NCBI GenBank assembly: GCA_951640165.1
Contig: OX621245.1
Location: 19,708,330 to 19,772,329 of the forward strand
Direction of reading: 5' to 3'
Length of the DNA stretch: 64,000 nt
From: Pseudoips prasinana
Taxonomy: Eukaryota; Arthropoda; Insecta; Lepidoptera; Nolidae
This document shows, in pieces, positions 31,683-44,955 of this stretch. The position numbers and the translations under genes are program-made. The notes under the pieces are model-generated. The model saw only the letters and a list, made by a program, of their open reading frames with translations. It made no database searches and had not been told where the DNA came from. Each line of letters starts with the position of its first letter. Position 1 is the stretch's first letter.

Positions 31683-32045
31683 TGACTTCCAACCTTACCA
31701 CAAACAACGATTCATTTAACTTAATGAAAATTGCGCCGAAATAGACTTCATTTTAGTCCTATTATGTTTGAAGCATCCCGAAATTTCCCGCACTAATCTA
31801 ATCAAACCATGACATCATCATTAGCCAAATCATGTACACTGTTGGACAAAAGTCTCCGCAAAGAATAGGGGATATGCTATTGTCGCCAAGCTTGGCAAAC
31901 GGATTGGCGATAGCAGTTTGATGGTCATAGTTCCCAACAAAAGGCTGCTGCCCGTTCTCTGGTAGGTATTCCCTCGGGGCCATTTCTACGCCCCTCACGG
32001 GATGAGATGGGATGATGATTTTCTTCGCTGTCACCACACCATTAA
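31683..32045 (-). mobile_element. SINE-like family F, second copy of the tandem pair
   Basis: It shares the flank 'ACGATTCATTTAACTTAATG' and 'AATAGACTTCATTTTAGTCC' with the first copy. The body (GGCGATAGCAGTTTGATGGT, TATTCCCTCGGGGCC) is diverged and about 50 bp shorter. The divergence shows the duplication is old. Confidence 0.6.
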
Positions 32046-32469
32046 TCACTAACCATTAACTGTATGTATTTAATAAAATATATATATTTTTAAACGACAA
32101 ATATATGGCATCTCTCTGCTTGTATTTTCGCTATATATGAATGTTCATAATGTGTCAGACCTAACCGTTATAAACTTGTTTCATTAACCTTAAATAAGGG
32201 AGGTAAGCTGGAATTAACGAGTTACAAAACATAAATTAATTTATCTAACGCTCTCGTTAATACACGGGCGCTGAAAGAAAATGTGTGTATAGACAATATT
32301 TGTATGATAAAGAAGTTACCTACATTTACGCTTGTCTTTGTTTACCTTATCAATATAATATTATGAGGCGCCGGATTTTGAAAGGTCAAGAAATTTCAAG
32401 GTTATTTTTGTTATAGAAACTTGCCTGGCTTGGCTGTCTCCAGTCTTGTCAGAATACTATACTCAACTT

Positions 32470-32668
32470 GGTGTGTACCTGACGGCATAGAATATCGCCA
32501 CCCCGTATCATTTTGTGGGGGGCGTAGAAGTCAACCCGAGGGAATATATATGCGGCGGCGGCTCTCTGTCAAGTCTGGCATCTCCGTCCAAATATGGACA
32601 CAACTCCATTGTGGAAATATTTTGGGTAGGCATTTGTCCAGCAGTGTATGACATTTGGCTGACGTAAG
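32470..32668 (+). mobile_element. SINE-like family F, plus strand
   Basis: It contains 'GGGGCGTAGAAGTCAACCCG' and AGGGAATAT, then 'CTCCATTGTGGAAATATTTT' and 'TTGTCCAGCAGTGTATGACA'. It is the same family as 31268-32045, in the opposite orientation. Confidence 0.6.
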
Positions 32669-33798
32669 ACTATACTCAAAGAGAATTGGAGAATTGACTT
32701 TATTTGCGCATATACTCGTGAATTATAATTTTGCACGACGTAAGTTCTAGTGTCTACTTTAAGAAATTAAGGCCTTTAAATTTTGTGTTAATTTCTTAAT
32801 ATATTTAATAGCAGCAAAGTATATTTAGTCTAATTAACGTCTTCACCACGGAAATAGGCTACCGTAGTAGCTGAGGTACTAATTGCTACATTGATATTTA
32901 AGTTTAATTTCTTTTTATATTATCGTTCCAATATAAAGTACATTATTTAGATAATTAGAGTGACAAATCACTTTAGGAACTAAGGAACGGAATAATGAAG
33001 TAATTGGTAAAGTTAGTTTACCTCCAAAACATTAACGAGGATTGAAAACGTACCTGTGTCTTCATTATGTACCAAATTAATTAATATACCTATTCAACTG
33101 ACCTCCAAAAACTTAACAACAGTTGGGAAATCCGAAATAGTTTTGCCTTCCAAATACACCGTTTAACAGAATTAACTGTAAATATTTCAGGCACTTGTCT
33201 ACTTCTATAATTGAGCAGCTTACATACTCACAGTAGTTCGTGAAAAGTACGAAAAACATTTTCGTAATCGGCATTTTTGGATGGGAAGGATACTTTGCTA
33301 AATAAATGTCTTCTTTTATCGATCGCACTATTATAATAATAAGAAAATATAAGTATTTCTTAACGTTTAATAAGTAATGGAATAACACCGCCAAGTCTAT
33401 TATTCTGAATATATAATATTAATAAATTGAAAAAGGTCAGTAATACGTTGTTGTAGTTAAGTTTACTCATGTTAATCTATTTATTTCAAAATTATTTTGT
33501 TTATTCATATACAATTTTGCAGCCGTTTTGGAGTATATAGAGAACATGGATATGAACCACCCAAACGGTTTCACCAAAGCGGCTGAATTGATTTTGATGA
33601 AACTTTCAAACAATATATTAGCTCAAAGCCTTTAAGTTTGATAGCAGCTGGATATTTAATTTTTTATATTATAAATATAGGGTGAAATTACTGTGCTGTA
33701 TTTCCACTACAAATAGTAGAACAACGTCTGTCGGGACAGTTAATATACTATATAAAGTGGCACTGGTTGCGTTTGAAATAAATTAAATAATGGACTGT
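32669..33798. other. No gene recognised
   Basis: AT-rich. The 93-codon ORF at 33113-33394 (minus) has AT-driven composition. A repeat-like 'TTTTGATGAAACTTTCAAAC' lies near 33592. Confidence 0.4.
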
Positions 33799-33812
33799 AT
33801 GTTAAAAGTACC

Positions 33813-34306
33813 TTTTTTTTTTGTTTTGTTAAGGCAGGGGGAATGTTAATGCATGCCACCCGCAAAAAGTGTCTGCGGGTGGGTATGTGGGACTCGCACC
33901 GACTAAACCTAACCTGCCGTGGACTTCTTCTGGCGCCTGATACGGAGAGCCCCGGAAACGCGGGTATGCTGCTCCGGTGCCCCCCTTTTGCGCCTTGTCC
34001 CAGATGGTCGGGACACGCATTCGGGGAGAGCTGTGGGTTGCCCTCCCCATTTGCCGACTCCTGCCAGTACGGCACAGCGACTGCGCCACAAACAGTTCGC
34101 TGTCTTCCCGGGGCTGCTTGCACGTGGCGGCAGTAGAGGACCCTTCTCATACTGCCACCGCAACCCCGAGGGGAGTAGGGCTAACGGCTGCCGCCGCCGC
34201 CCCGACGACGCCTTCTCCGTCTACGAGCGGGGTCGGCTCGTTCCCGATCCCGCTCGGCGGCCTCCTTCTGGAGCATGACTGCTTCGCAGAAGGAGACCAC
34301 GGCGTC
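33813..34306 (-). mobile_element. GC-rich 5'-truncated non-LTR insertion, R1-like
   Basis: The insertion is on the minus strand. It ends in a poly(A)-like run (the T-run at about 33813-33830 on the plus strand) and is flanked by a 14-bp target duplication, ATGTTAAAAGTACC at 33799-33812 and ATGTTAATAGTACC at 34307-34320 (one mismatch). The 5' part encodes 'VVSFCEAVMLQKEAAERDRE' followed by an Arg-rich run, which resembles the C-terminus of R1-clade LINE proteins from memory. The rest would be GC-rich 3' UTR. Overlapping ORFs in several frames here reflect GC content. Confidence 0.65.
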
Positions 34307-34349
34307 ATGTTAATAGTACCTATATTAATTACCGCTTAAAACGTTGAAT

Positions 34350-34520
34350 AAAAAAAAGATGTGCGATGACCGAGCATGTCTGCGGTTGCGGGTGGTACGG
34401 AACGTAGTGAAGTCAGGTTCGGTCCGTGCTCGTAGGCCGCCGACCGCGATGAATGTAGTGACACGTCGGGAAACACGACGGGAACCGATGGAGCCAGAAC
34501 TGCCACTTTCGTATTCTACC
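34350..34520. other. GC-rich patch of unknown origin
   Basis: This CpG-containing patch (GGTTCGGTCCGTGCTCGTAG, CGCGATGAATGTAG) begins about 30 bp beyond the R1-like insertion. ORFs on both strands (65 and 72 codons) show no recognisable domain. It may be another repeat remnant. Confidence 0.3.
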
Positions 34521-36317
34521 AAACTAAACTCATTTAAATATCATTACATTTTCTCATTATAGGACGTATGAAAAGGAAGGGCCAATTTAAGTACTGGATT
34601 AGTTAAACTGCTTGTTCGGAGCACATAATTAGTAGGCGGATTTTCGAAACGAAACGCTCATACTCCATCAGTAACACCTAAATTAAATACATAGGAGCCA
34701 AGTTTTATATAAGTTTATTATTTATTGCACACAGACACATAACAAAAAAAAAAAAAATGATAGATATGCATATACGCTGATAAAGAATTATATTATACAA
34801 TACTATATAAATATATACTTTATATCAATAATACAAAATATACATACTTAGTATTACGTTAGGAAGTATGACTTTATTATTCTTTTAAAAGATTCTAGGG
34901 ACGGATCAGCGCGAGTAGAATGAGTGAGTTCCAAAGACACACACCACGGACAGTGAAAGGAGAACTGGAACTGTGTAAAGGAGTCCGGAGGAGAAGAGAT
35001 ATGGTTTAACGACGGGATTTTCATTTGGCGCAATATACCCAAAGCGTTTATAATGGTACGTAGGAGAATAAGGATTATGAAGGATCGAATAAAGTAAAGA
35101 GAGAATGTGGCCTACGAATTGGTAGCCAGCCATTCCAGCACTTGAGTCAAGAAATTCTGACTAATGATCGGACGAATAACAGACGTTCAGACGAATGGTC
35201 AGACTTCCGGAGACCCTAGATAAAGCGAATACACAAATTCTGTAGACGTTTAAGCTTATCCAGAAGTTCATTAGTGGCATTAAGATAACAGGCGTCACAT
35301 AATTCAAACCTTAAGGGAAAAATCTAATTAAAAAAAAATACCTATGTAACTATTTAGGGCTACATATAGATACTAAGTGATTAATTATTGGTTTGGTATG
35401 TCAGTTCACTGCGGACTCATAAAACAGTATCCAAAGCTATTACATTGAATAAACATTTACCTGTTTGCATTTAGTTTGTATCAGACGCTTTTGGGTGTGG
35501 CTCCGTTTCGTTTCGAGTAGAAACAATTTAAAAACAAAGCTCTCGATCTTCTAAAATCATATTTGGGCAAAAGCATTCAGAAGATTGTTAAAAGTCGGTA
35601 AAAGATCTACGGGATACTGGTTTCCGTGTGTGTCCCACGGGGTTCAAATCCTGGTCCATTTTTGTTTTTTTTAATCTAAATTACCTACCGTACTTTTTGT
35701 TTTTTTTTAATACAAGGCAAAGTATGATAAGTCTGACGATTGAAAAGAAACTAACTTTTTACTGAATAAAATATATATGAAGATGACAAGACTAATAGAG
35801 GCTGGTCCATTTCTACTACGTGGAAACTGATCCTACCGAGACCATACAATGACGAAAGTCTTACAGTAAGCACCGAAATCATCAGATCATACCACACAGC
35901 TCGGCGCCTTCCTCAACTAGACTACGCTGATAATAATGATCCTTATAGATGATTTAGACCGACAGGAACTTTCACCCTATTGCACCAACCCTGTCGCAAC
36001 GAGACTTGCACTACCTCTCACGTAATGCCAGACTAGACGTGACGTAATGCGGGTAGCATTTACCCTGAATATAATCTCCTGAAGAGGTCGAAGCTGTGGG
36101 CCAAATCCCACATAAAATTAATTGCGTGAGTTACCCGTTCCTATTTTTCACTATGTTTAACTATTTTTTAGTAAGCATATTTTACTCAAACAATACTTAC
36201 AAGCTCTGCAGGACATAATGGTTTAAATAATACGTCACGTAAGTAGGTGGACGGAATTAATGTAAATATATTTGTAATCGATTACATATATGGAAAACTA
36301 AATAAACTAAGCAATGC
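34521..36317. other. No gene recognised
   Basis: AT-rich. A tRNA-like B-box stretch, 'GGGTTCAAATCCTGG', lies at about 35640 without a matching A box. The stretch 35790-36100 is of more even composition but its frames are broken. No gene call is supported. Confidence 0.35.
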
Positions 36318-36475
36318 TGCGAAAAACGCAGCGTGGGTAGGCCAAGGTGGACCGTAGACCTTGTGAGGGTCGCTGGAAGCCGCTAGATGCGAATAGCGCA
36401 GGACCTGCTGTTGAGGAGATCCTTGGAGGAGGCTTTTGTCTAGTAGTGGACGCCTTCATTTCGGCTGACTTGATG
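36318..36475 (+). pseudogene. LINE 3' coding tail, family G, short copy
   Basis: It encodes the remnant of the 'GRP..W..D' block (ACGCAGCGTGGGTAGGCC) and the 'GEAFV..W' end (GGAGGAGGCTTTTGTCTAGT). A TGAT tail follows. It is a short, diverged copy of 5667-5945. Confidence 0.6.
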
Positions 36476-36587
36476 ATTTATTTATTGCAAAATTCCATTA
36501 ATTCAAGATCAACCCATCCCCGCTCCTTAAGCCCAGTCTAAATAAGATGACACCTCTCAATTAATTAATTAATAATTTTGATAAGAT

Positions 36588-36840
36588 GACAACTTGACGG
36601 GCTTGGTAAATGTTTGCCTTGCACGTCACAAGTCGTGGGTTTGATTCCCACTCAGGACAGATATTTGTGTGCATGAACATTTTTGTTTGTCCTGAGTCTG
36701 GGTGAAGTATCTATGTAACATACTTGATTACAAAATAAAAGTTGTACCTACATCAGTTATCTGGTTCCATAGTACAAGCTCTGCTCTGTTTGGGATCATG
36801 GCCGAGTGTAGATAATGTCCCAGGATATTATTATTATTAA
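36588..36840 (+). mobile_element. tRNA-derived SINE, family A
   Basis: It has the B-box-like 'GGGTTTGATTCCCACTC', then 'CAGATATTTGTGTGCATGAA' and the tail GTCCCAGGATATTATTATTA. It is close in length and sequence to 3563-3830. Confidence 0.75.
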
Positions 36841-37717
36841 AAAGTGAAGTTTAGTCTGAACTACTCCTTCTATTCCTCCTCCGACCTCCGAAATTCTCAT
36901 ACAAAAGTAGCTCCAATTCCATAACATGAGATGAGTAAAAGAGAAAAGTTTCTATGTCGGTTAGGCTACTCTAGTCTTCATAGTATAGGGATATTATTCG
37001 TCGCAGAGTTCTGTGGACGTTAGTTGTTGTTGATTAGAGTATTTACAAACGCTGAATTTATGACACTAGAGGATACTTCAAAGAAATCAGTTATAGTAAA
37101 GCTTGGACGAGCTTGGAAGGTGACCTCCCTTCAGAACGAGTTAACGTTTGAATCTACACAATAGCATCTTAATACTCAAAAAATGCTTTATATAATGTAA
37201 GTTATGCCAGATTATAAAACGAACTATCCACTACTATTATCTAATTAGAACTTATAAATGTTTACCTATTTCGTTTCCCTCTTCATCGGTTCAAATTTGC
37301 GAATGCGGAACAAACAATTTAATAATTGCGATAATATATTAGGCCTTTGCAGGTAGAGCCTTAGCTTTATAGGTAGTGGGTTCCTACTAAGCTTACTAGA
37401 GCTGTGTCTTATCATTTTACGCAAAGCTGCCATACCTAACCACATTAATGGTTTTATAGTTTACCTAATCGCCTTACCGAGCCATAGTGGTGATATTTAA
37501 ACAGACTCAAACAATTGTGAGCTTAGTGATAATAGGGATTCTTAATTACTGTTTGAGATGTGGTTAGGATGATTAAAGTAAATGCTACTGAGGCAAAAAT
37601 AAGAAACATAAAATTATATAGGTACTATATACTATACTCAATAATTTTGTCATCAATTGTGATTAGTTATCTTAGTAGATAATTTTGTGTCTGTCCCAAT
37701 GTATACTATATTTAAAT
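36841..37717. other. No gene recognised
   Basis: Non-coding by eye, AT-rich, no clear repeat. Confidence 0.35.
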
Positions 37718-37960
37718 CTATAATTATATTATAAAGAGGTAACGTTTGTGAGTTTGTAACGTTGTAAGGCGTAATCTCTAGATCTACAGAGCCATTTTTA
37801 AAAATTATTTCACCAATAGAAAGCTACGTTAATTTGGAGTGTCATAGGCTATGAAAAATTCCAAAATTAATGACGCATCTTTACTTAAACTAAAATAATG
37901 TAAGCCAAGTTGCGGGACATACGGGCAGGGACAAAAATATTTATAACTCGGAACGAAGTC
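37718..37960 (+). repeat. Interspersed repeat family H, uninverted copy
   Basis: It aligns with 5285-5525 (TATTATAAAGAGGTAACGTT, ATTTCACCAATAGAAAGCTA, GAGTGTCATAGGCTATG). At the fold-back site of the other copy it reads straight through 'GACGCATCTTTACTTAAAC', and so provides the unrearranged reference. Confidence 0.6.
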
Positions 37961-38784
37961 CGCGTGCACTACTGGTCTATAATAAAATACGTAAATGAGC
38001 AATCACATAGCACGAATAATAATAATAATATCCTGGGACATTATTCAAATGGCCTACAGAGTAAGCGTGGCTAAATATAAATATTGTGGCTGTAATATAG
38101 GTGGCTAAATATAAAATTATAAAATGTGACATAAATTCAATTATTATTAATACACCTATTTATATACTTATGTTAATTTAATCATCTCCTTTTTTAATTT
38201 TACTGACGGCTAAAAGCTGTGACATGATATTTACTGTGTTGTAACAATTAATTAATATAAGCTATGCACTATGTGTTCCTATGTTCGCATGCCTTGAAGA
38301 GGCTAAATAGATTATAAGGACTACCCTATAATAAGACCTACATTGTAAACTCTATTTACTGTGAACTGTGAATAAATGAAAAAAATGAAAAATGAGTAAT
38401 TCATATATACAGTATCAGATACACATACAGTATCAGTAAATCAAATAGTTTAAGGTTTATTAAAAAACAAAGTCAACACACTTCATATCTGTGTAAGTTT
38501 TATTTGTATCCCTAAGATCCACTTTCCTAGTCCTGGTTGTATGTAAAAAATAAGACTGTTTAGTTACTAGGGAGGGAGTTGACTGATTTTGATTTATGGC
38601 AAACTCATTAAAGTAACTAGATAAAAAACGTGAAATTATCGCTTTTAGCGTGGTATTGTGGGTGGGCAGATAATAACTCGCCTTTGAAATATAAATGTCA
38701 TGTACACTAAAGATTTTCCGTGAAACTTTAAATTACTGTTGTACTTAATATACCAATAAATGTTCAAATTACGTTTTCATAGTT
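37961..38784. other. No gene; SINE A tail fragment at 38016-38050
   Basis: AATAATAATATCCTGGGACA at about 38020 is the complement of a family A tail, truncated after about 35 bases. The rest is AT-rich and non-coding. Confidence 0.45.
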
Positions 38785-39000
38785 AATAAGCCGTGTGGTT
38801 TTCGACCTAGAAAGAATTACAGAGCCACCCCATGCCATACTGTGGGTGTCGTAAAACGCGACTAAGAGATAGCTACCACCTAATTGCGGTTAACTAACAT
38901 GCCATGCGCGGTGACTATGGCAAACCCCTCCAAATGGCAACTTGGGGAAGGCCTAAGTCCAGCAGTGGAAGATATCAGGCTGATGATGATGACAATGATT
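38785..39000 (+). mobile_element. SINE-like repeat, family F-related
   Basis: It starts with 'AAGCCGTGTGGTTTTCGACC', contains 'GTGGGTGTCGTAAAACGCGA' and CTAAGAGATAG, and ends 'AGTCCAGCAGTGGAAGATAT' with a TGATGATGATG tail. The head is a widespread lepidopteran SINE signature. Confidence 0.6.
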
Positions 39001-42000
39001 ATTATAATTTGTTTAAAGTACCAAGTATAGTACTTTATATATATTACAATGTAGTCTAGAGACTAATAAGTAATTTTATACTGGCAATGCTGCCAGTCTT
39101 CTGGGTACGTTCCCCGACAACGATGAGGATTTTTTTGACGCTGTTTAGATTTGGTTTATTTTATATCTATGTAGGTTTAATGTAGTTTTTAATTTTTATC
39201 TATATACCTTTAGGAACTATTAATTATTTTAGTGTTATTTATAAATAAATGTAATTTTATACTAACCTAAACTTCTACATAAACATAATTAATTCTAAGA
39301 ATCAGTCCACCGACTTTCCTTAGTCATATTTGCTATGTGTTCTTTTTAATTACATTATTTCTATTACAAATTCACTAATCACGCCACTAGTTCATAGGGA
39401 TTTGTTCTCTTTAATTTTATTAGGCGCTCCAACCAGTTGCTTGTACCTACTCGTACTAGTCCGGTACCGACCGGTGCGCTCAATCTAGAGATAGGTGACT
39501 GCAAATGTGTTCTGATGCCTAAGGATCTCTGAGGAGAACATTTGTTTTTTATTATTTACTGAGACAAATATATAACAACGTAAAATGGTTATTTGCTATA
39601 CAAGAGTGCAAAGTTGCTTTTTAACAACGTGCTCAATTTTGATAACGGAGCAAGCGAAGGATCCTAAAATTGAATCACGAGCGCAGCGAGTAATCCAAAA
39701 ATTAGAATGCTGAGCATTAGCGAGGAAATCTAAAGAGCACAAGGTGAAAATCTTTGCATTCGAGTGCAACACGTAACTTTTCATCACACCTCGGCGAGGA
39801 AATGACTAAATGCGAAAAAAAATCTTATTATAAATACTTTCAGTTCAGTTTAGGTATTCATTACTATATGATGATATTTAAGTATTGCAGGACGATCTTT
39901 AAATTATAACAAAATATAATACTTAGGTATAATTAGATAAACTTAAAGTAACGTTGCTACAGAATTAATTAATTAAAAAAGGTGTATGATAAATTCGGCA
40001 CCATAGGGTTAAAAGTAAATAGGTTTAATTATATTTTGCATTCACAAACTTAGTGCACACGATGTTCTAAATTCAAATTTACTTTAACCACTAGAGGATA
40101 AAAACAACTTTTCAACTCAGATATCGAAGAGCAAAAATACTCTTTCCGAGATGGGGTGATGAAAACACATTTAGAGTACCACTTGAGCCTCTCGGGCTTG
40201 TGGGTGATACTTTACAAGTAGTTCTTGGTACTCACACAGGTAAATAATAATAATGATAATAATATGTCTTTATTCAGTAAGTACTTAATTCTAATAAACA
40301 ATTTACATCTGTACCTGAACTATGCTTGATGCCTGTATCTCAGGCAACAGTGCTCATTCTCCAATCTATGCTGTTATACTGAACAATGACTAACAAAATT
40401 CACAATACCTATATTACATTTTAATAACCATTAAAGTTAAAAATTCCAAAAAAGAAAATAAACTAATTAAATTACTATATACCCATATATCCATGATATT
40501 CTTAAATAGAATGAGCTAATTATAATTGCTCTAGATGATAGAATTTTAATTTGTCTTTAATATTGTGCATAGTAATATTATTGTTAAACCATGTCGGATG
40601 CATATAAATCACCCAGATTTGAATTACTCTGATACTAGGGTTACCACCACTGACCATAATAATATGTATGAATGAATAAGCACTAAAATATTTAGATCAC
40701 TTTTAGAAGCACAACTTGTGGGTTAGACTTCATAAATTAATATGCTTCATTTTAAATTTCATCAACACAAACTGTTCCTAGGAACCTGTACAATGTAACA
40801 TGCATAATGCTAGTGAGATACTAAATTGTATTACAGCCGTACTAAGTATTAAATATATATTTAGGTCGTCCATTTAGTTTTATGTCGAGTATAACATGTT
40901 ATCTCATAACGGATTTTACTGAGGCGGTTAGTAAGAAGACAATGGAATATAAAACGGAGCTGGGATCTTATTGGTTTATGTTTTGTGCTATACTGGAAGC
41001 ATAAAGTAGTTTGTCTGAACTGTCTATATTATATTATCACACAATATTTGATGGTCAACCCTACTAAATACTTTATTTTTTAATTATTTTATGAAGGACT
41101 TTCGAAATTGTCACGTAATGGAATATCTTAAGACTCAACATTTTCAACAGAATATCAATTCAAATTCAATATGATATTTAAATAATATTATCTTGTTTAA
41201 GAATATAATATCTTTACCATTGTAATGTTAAACCAGAATACTATTATAAATTTGTAAAATAGGAGATAATTAAAAATAAATCAACATATATTTCAAGGAT
41301 TGGCTATATAAATATCAAGTTTATCAAGGCAACACAGTTTCCACTTTTAAAAATATAGAACGCTGGCGCGCATGCATTCTTATGGCGGCTACAGACGTCA
41401 AAGATTGTCTTGAGTTATATTGTGTCTTCACTATAAACTTTATAACACTTTTTTCTCACAACAACGTCAGTATTTTTTGTAAATTGTACTAACTCTTACT
41501 TTATATATTGATTATGTTCTGATGTTGTGTACTGAATAAGTGTTTCCAATCTATATTTCTTGTAATATAAATTCAGGACTTCCTATTTACGTAACTACCC
41601 ATATACTTATATGCATAAATGGTCAAATTAAAACCAATTCCAATATTGACGTTTAGGTTTTGGGGTACGAAAATATTAGATATAAATAGGCTAAATGTGA
41701 TAGCGCTGCCAGAGGGGAAACATATTGCAAAAACTCAAGAAACCGACGTTTCCACGTATCTATTTGAATTTCACTAGTCCAGTGTCAAGAGCGCTCACCC
41801 ACAACTCTGCCTGACGAGAATCAAATATTGACCTTACTTGTTCACTTCCCAACCTTTTATGTAGGCGTTATTTGCGCTTTCTATAAATAAAATTGACCAT
41901 TTTCCTTGTGTCACACAGATTTTTGCGATAAACTGTTATTTTTTTATGAAATGGCTCTAAACGTGTCTCAGATTTTCTGCTACACGCCGATGGCGATGAT

Positions 42001-43913
42001 AAAGCAGAAAGTTAAGTATTATATACATTGTACCCAAACGAGATTTAGCATACCATACATTTATGAAAGTAAAATTTTAGTTCTAAGTGGTTCATGGAAG
42101 ATTTAGTTCATGGAATTGGCTACTTTTCCAGTTCTATTTAAGACTTATTATACATAAATATATATTGATTTCGTTATTGTATAACATTTTTTATGTTAGT
42201 CATGAGTAGAGTCTAGTCATGTTTTGTATTTTTAGTAATAAGAACTATATCTTTAATGAATCAAAAACCTTAGAAATAAACTATGTACAGTAATAAATTA
42301 CATTCAACTCATCGTCCGCAAGTGAAAAGGTTGGGGCACCTCATTGTATTGCGAACCTAATACATTGGCCAAGGTAGATACCAGCCCTCGGGTCATCCGC
42401 AATTTTAATAAGACGTATGTAGATATCTTTATAAATATACATTCTTCTGAATCCCACGGGACCATCTCCACCCTAAACAGAAGATATAAATACATATTGA
42501 TCGCCGTCACATAAATCAGCCGTAGGTCCTACTCATAGTACCTATACTATACAGAGTATTTACACATATGGCATCTCATATCAACGGTCGTCCACGAATC
42601 TAGGAACTAGTGTCAAGCTATGGGGTTTATTTTCATCGTTATGTGAATACCGTTCTGTTGCAATAAAATTAATGAAGCCATTTAGGGTGGCGGTGTTGCA
42701 AAAATCATCTCCAGGAAAGGGTTGGGTGACCTAAGCGGTCATTTCGATTCTGCAGTGACAGGGTTGGGAGATGCCCCTATCAAACCTAACGAAGAGAAGA
42801 AGAGAAACCATTAGACTAACTTAGTACTAAACGAACTTTAACATGATTTAAAAACTAAATTTTAAAGCCTGCATAATCACTCAAGCTGTTATTTATTAAG
42901 TATTGAGAAATATGACTTAAAATATGAGCTTCTTGTATTTGTTATAATGTTTTTTCCAATTCCGAAATCTTCAAATGACTGTCCTGAAAGTTCATAAAAT
43001 GTCGCTTAAATACGAATTTCAGATTAATAACTTATTTTTAATTAAGTAGTCTATTTATAAACACACAAATATATATAATACCTGTAATGTATTTGCTGGC
43101 CAACATCGGTACACATACAACACGGGTATTATTGTCAGTTTTTCATTATTCTTAGTTATAGTATTTTTTTGTTTGTAATCAATGTATCGTTAACAATACT
43201 TGCCATAATGAGAACGACTTGCTCTTAGCTCAGTTTCTAAAAGTTGTTCTATATATTATTGAGAATGATTAAAGGGTATACAGATAGTGTTACCTATCTA
43301 CCATCTCACTATGCCGGGTATTCGTACACGAGGCTGTCACGGGGTACACGCAGTGTATCATTAGAGCCTTGGGCGAGAGGAGATTTGTACAACAGCTGTA
43401 ATATATAATGCGATAATGCCTTCATGTTTGATATAATGTCTTAGTAAACATTGGGATAAAACGACACCGCTAAAGCAGTATATTTTTCTATACAATAAAG
43501 TTTATCTATACTACCGAAATTGGTACGCATAGAAGAACAAAGAAAAACGGATTGGGTATACAAAATGTGATGTATAATAGTAGAATAAAAGGAACAATTT
43601 ATATATATTGTTCCCAGTTCTATTTCACCCACAGATGGTATGATGACACGGTAAAGGTATGGAAGAGCGGAGTCTCATAAAACAAGCAAGTATTTGCTTA
43701 AAATGAGACTCTAAACACAATTCAATGTTTTTATTAATACTGTTTGTGACAGTAAACTAATTTGTATTTTAGTACCAAACTTTTTTGATGGCTTGTATTT
43801 CACTGCACGTTATTAAGTATTATCATCATACATATGATATGTGTGTAGTTTTCGGTCCAGCTTGGAAAATAGACATAAGAAATTGTTTAATGTTTAGCGT
43901 TCGAACGCATAAT
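39001..43913. other. Long stretch without a recognisable gene
   Basis: Mostly AT-rich. At 39595-39800 a compositionally odd, purine-rich segment (GAGCGCAGCGAG, GAGCATTAGCGAGG) may be an old repeat. At 40615-40680 a family E fragment (ATTACTCTGATACTAGGGTT) is seen. At 42300-42500 the complement of 'CACTTGCGGACGATGAGTTG' looks repeat-like, but no second copy is present. ORFs up to 68 codons show no domains. Confidence 0.4.
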
Positions 43914-44640
43914 CTCAGACAGTGCTTCTGTGCTCCAAGCATTTAAAAAGCAACAACTTCAACAGTGGACTCCACATGGACTGCCTCGTGCAAAATAAAA
44001 TGAAAATATCGCATCCGAGACCAAGATCGGAGCTCCCAGTTGATCCCTGGGTTAACACACTCCGGACCAGCTGGCAAAAGGGGTCGTAAACGGCCACTAT
44101 GGGACCAAAACCACTAGTACTATATAGTACACTCTTTCACCAAATGAAAACATGGCTACGTGAGACCACACAGTAACTTGAAAAAGAGTGGATGGATCTA
44201 GAATCATATAGACAATCAAAATAAATGATAACATCACTCAACAAACGCCTATCGGACACAGAAAGGACCTACGTATGGTGATAGGCATCATTACCAGACA
44301 CTGCACCCTAAACAAACTTCACTTCAGGATTGGCATCACAGGCAGCCACCTGTGTAGGGGCTGCATTGAATTTCAAGATCACCAGCACGTACTGCTACAC
44401 TGCAATAGCCTTGCGTGCCAAGGGGCAACGTTCCTAAACGATCCAAAGACACCACAGGAAGGACTTAAGCCAAGCTTTTGAGGCCTCTTGGACTTGGACT
44501 GAATAGAATTGAAATGGCTTGACAAGAGAAATAAGTTCACCCACAATGGCCCAATCAAAAGGTTGACAGTGAATAAACTAATCGCCCAACTATGGGAACT
44601 GTACGCATCGTGAAAAGGTTCCTTACTGTGTCGCCCAGAC
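43914..44640 (+). pseudogene. LINE RNase H / C-terminal region, decayed
   Basis: Fragments in the plus-strand frames include 'SDSASVLQAFKKQQL', similar to the RNase H 'TDSQAAL' block. Then come 'LNKRLSDTERTYV', 'ITRHCTLNKLHFRIGITGSH' and 'LCRGCIEFQDHQHVLLHCNS'. The last two match the 'TGHC.LN.HL...G' and 'CR.C...ET..H.L..C' signatures that follow RNase H in I/R1/Jockey-type LINEs. Several stops and frameshifts interrupt it. It belongs to a different LINE from those at 22619 and in family G. Confidence 0.65.
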
Positions 44641-44816
44641 CACCGTGGCCTAGGACGTGAATACCCATCACAGGAGGTGCTCTATTTGTACATATTACTT
44701 AATTTGTAATTGTTTTTAATAACAACTTAATGATGATAAAAATGGTGAAAAATATTTATTTTTTAATTTCGTTTTGAGTATGATCGGTAAGCAATATTTG
44801 ATTGGTACTACAATAC

Positions 44817-44955
44817 CACGAACCGGAAGACTCAGCGTGGGCAGGCCCTCTACAAGATGGACCGATGATCTTTTGCGGGTTGCTGGAAACAGCTGGATGC
44901 GAATAGCGCAAGACCGGCAATTGTGGAGATCTTTGGGGGAGGCCTTTTGATGATG
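44817..44955 (+). pseudogene. LINE 3' coding tail, family G, short copy
   Basis: It encodes 'RTGRLSVGRPSTRWTDDL' and then 'WMRIAQDRQLWRSLGEAF', ending in a TGATGATGA tail. It is close in sequence to 5667-5945 but truncated at its 5' end. Confidence 0.7.

Noticed and set aside
33740..34339. Multiple overlapping ORFs of 84-136 codons on both strands
   Set aside because: The GC-rich retroposon lacks stop codons by composition. Only one short minus-strand block resembles a known protein end.
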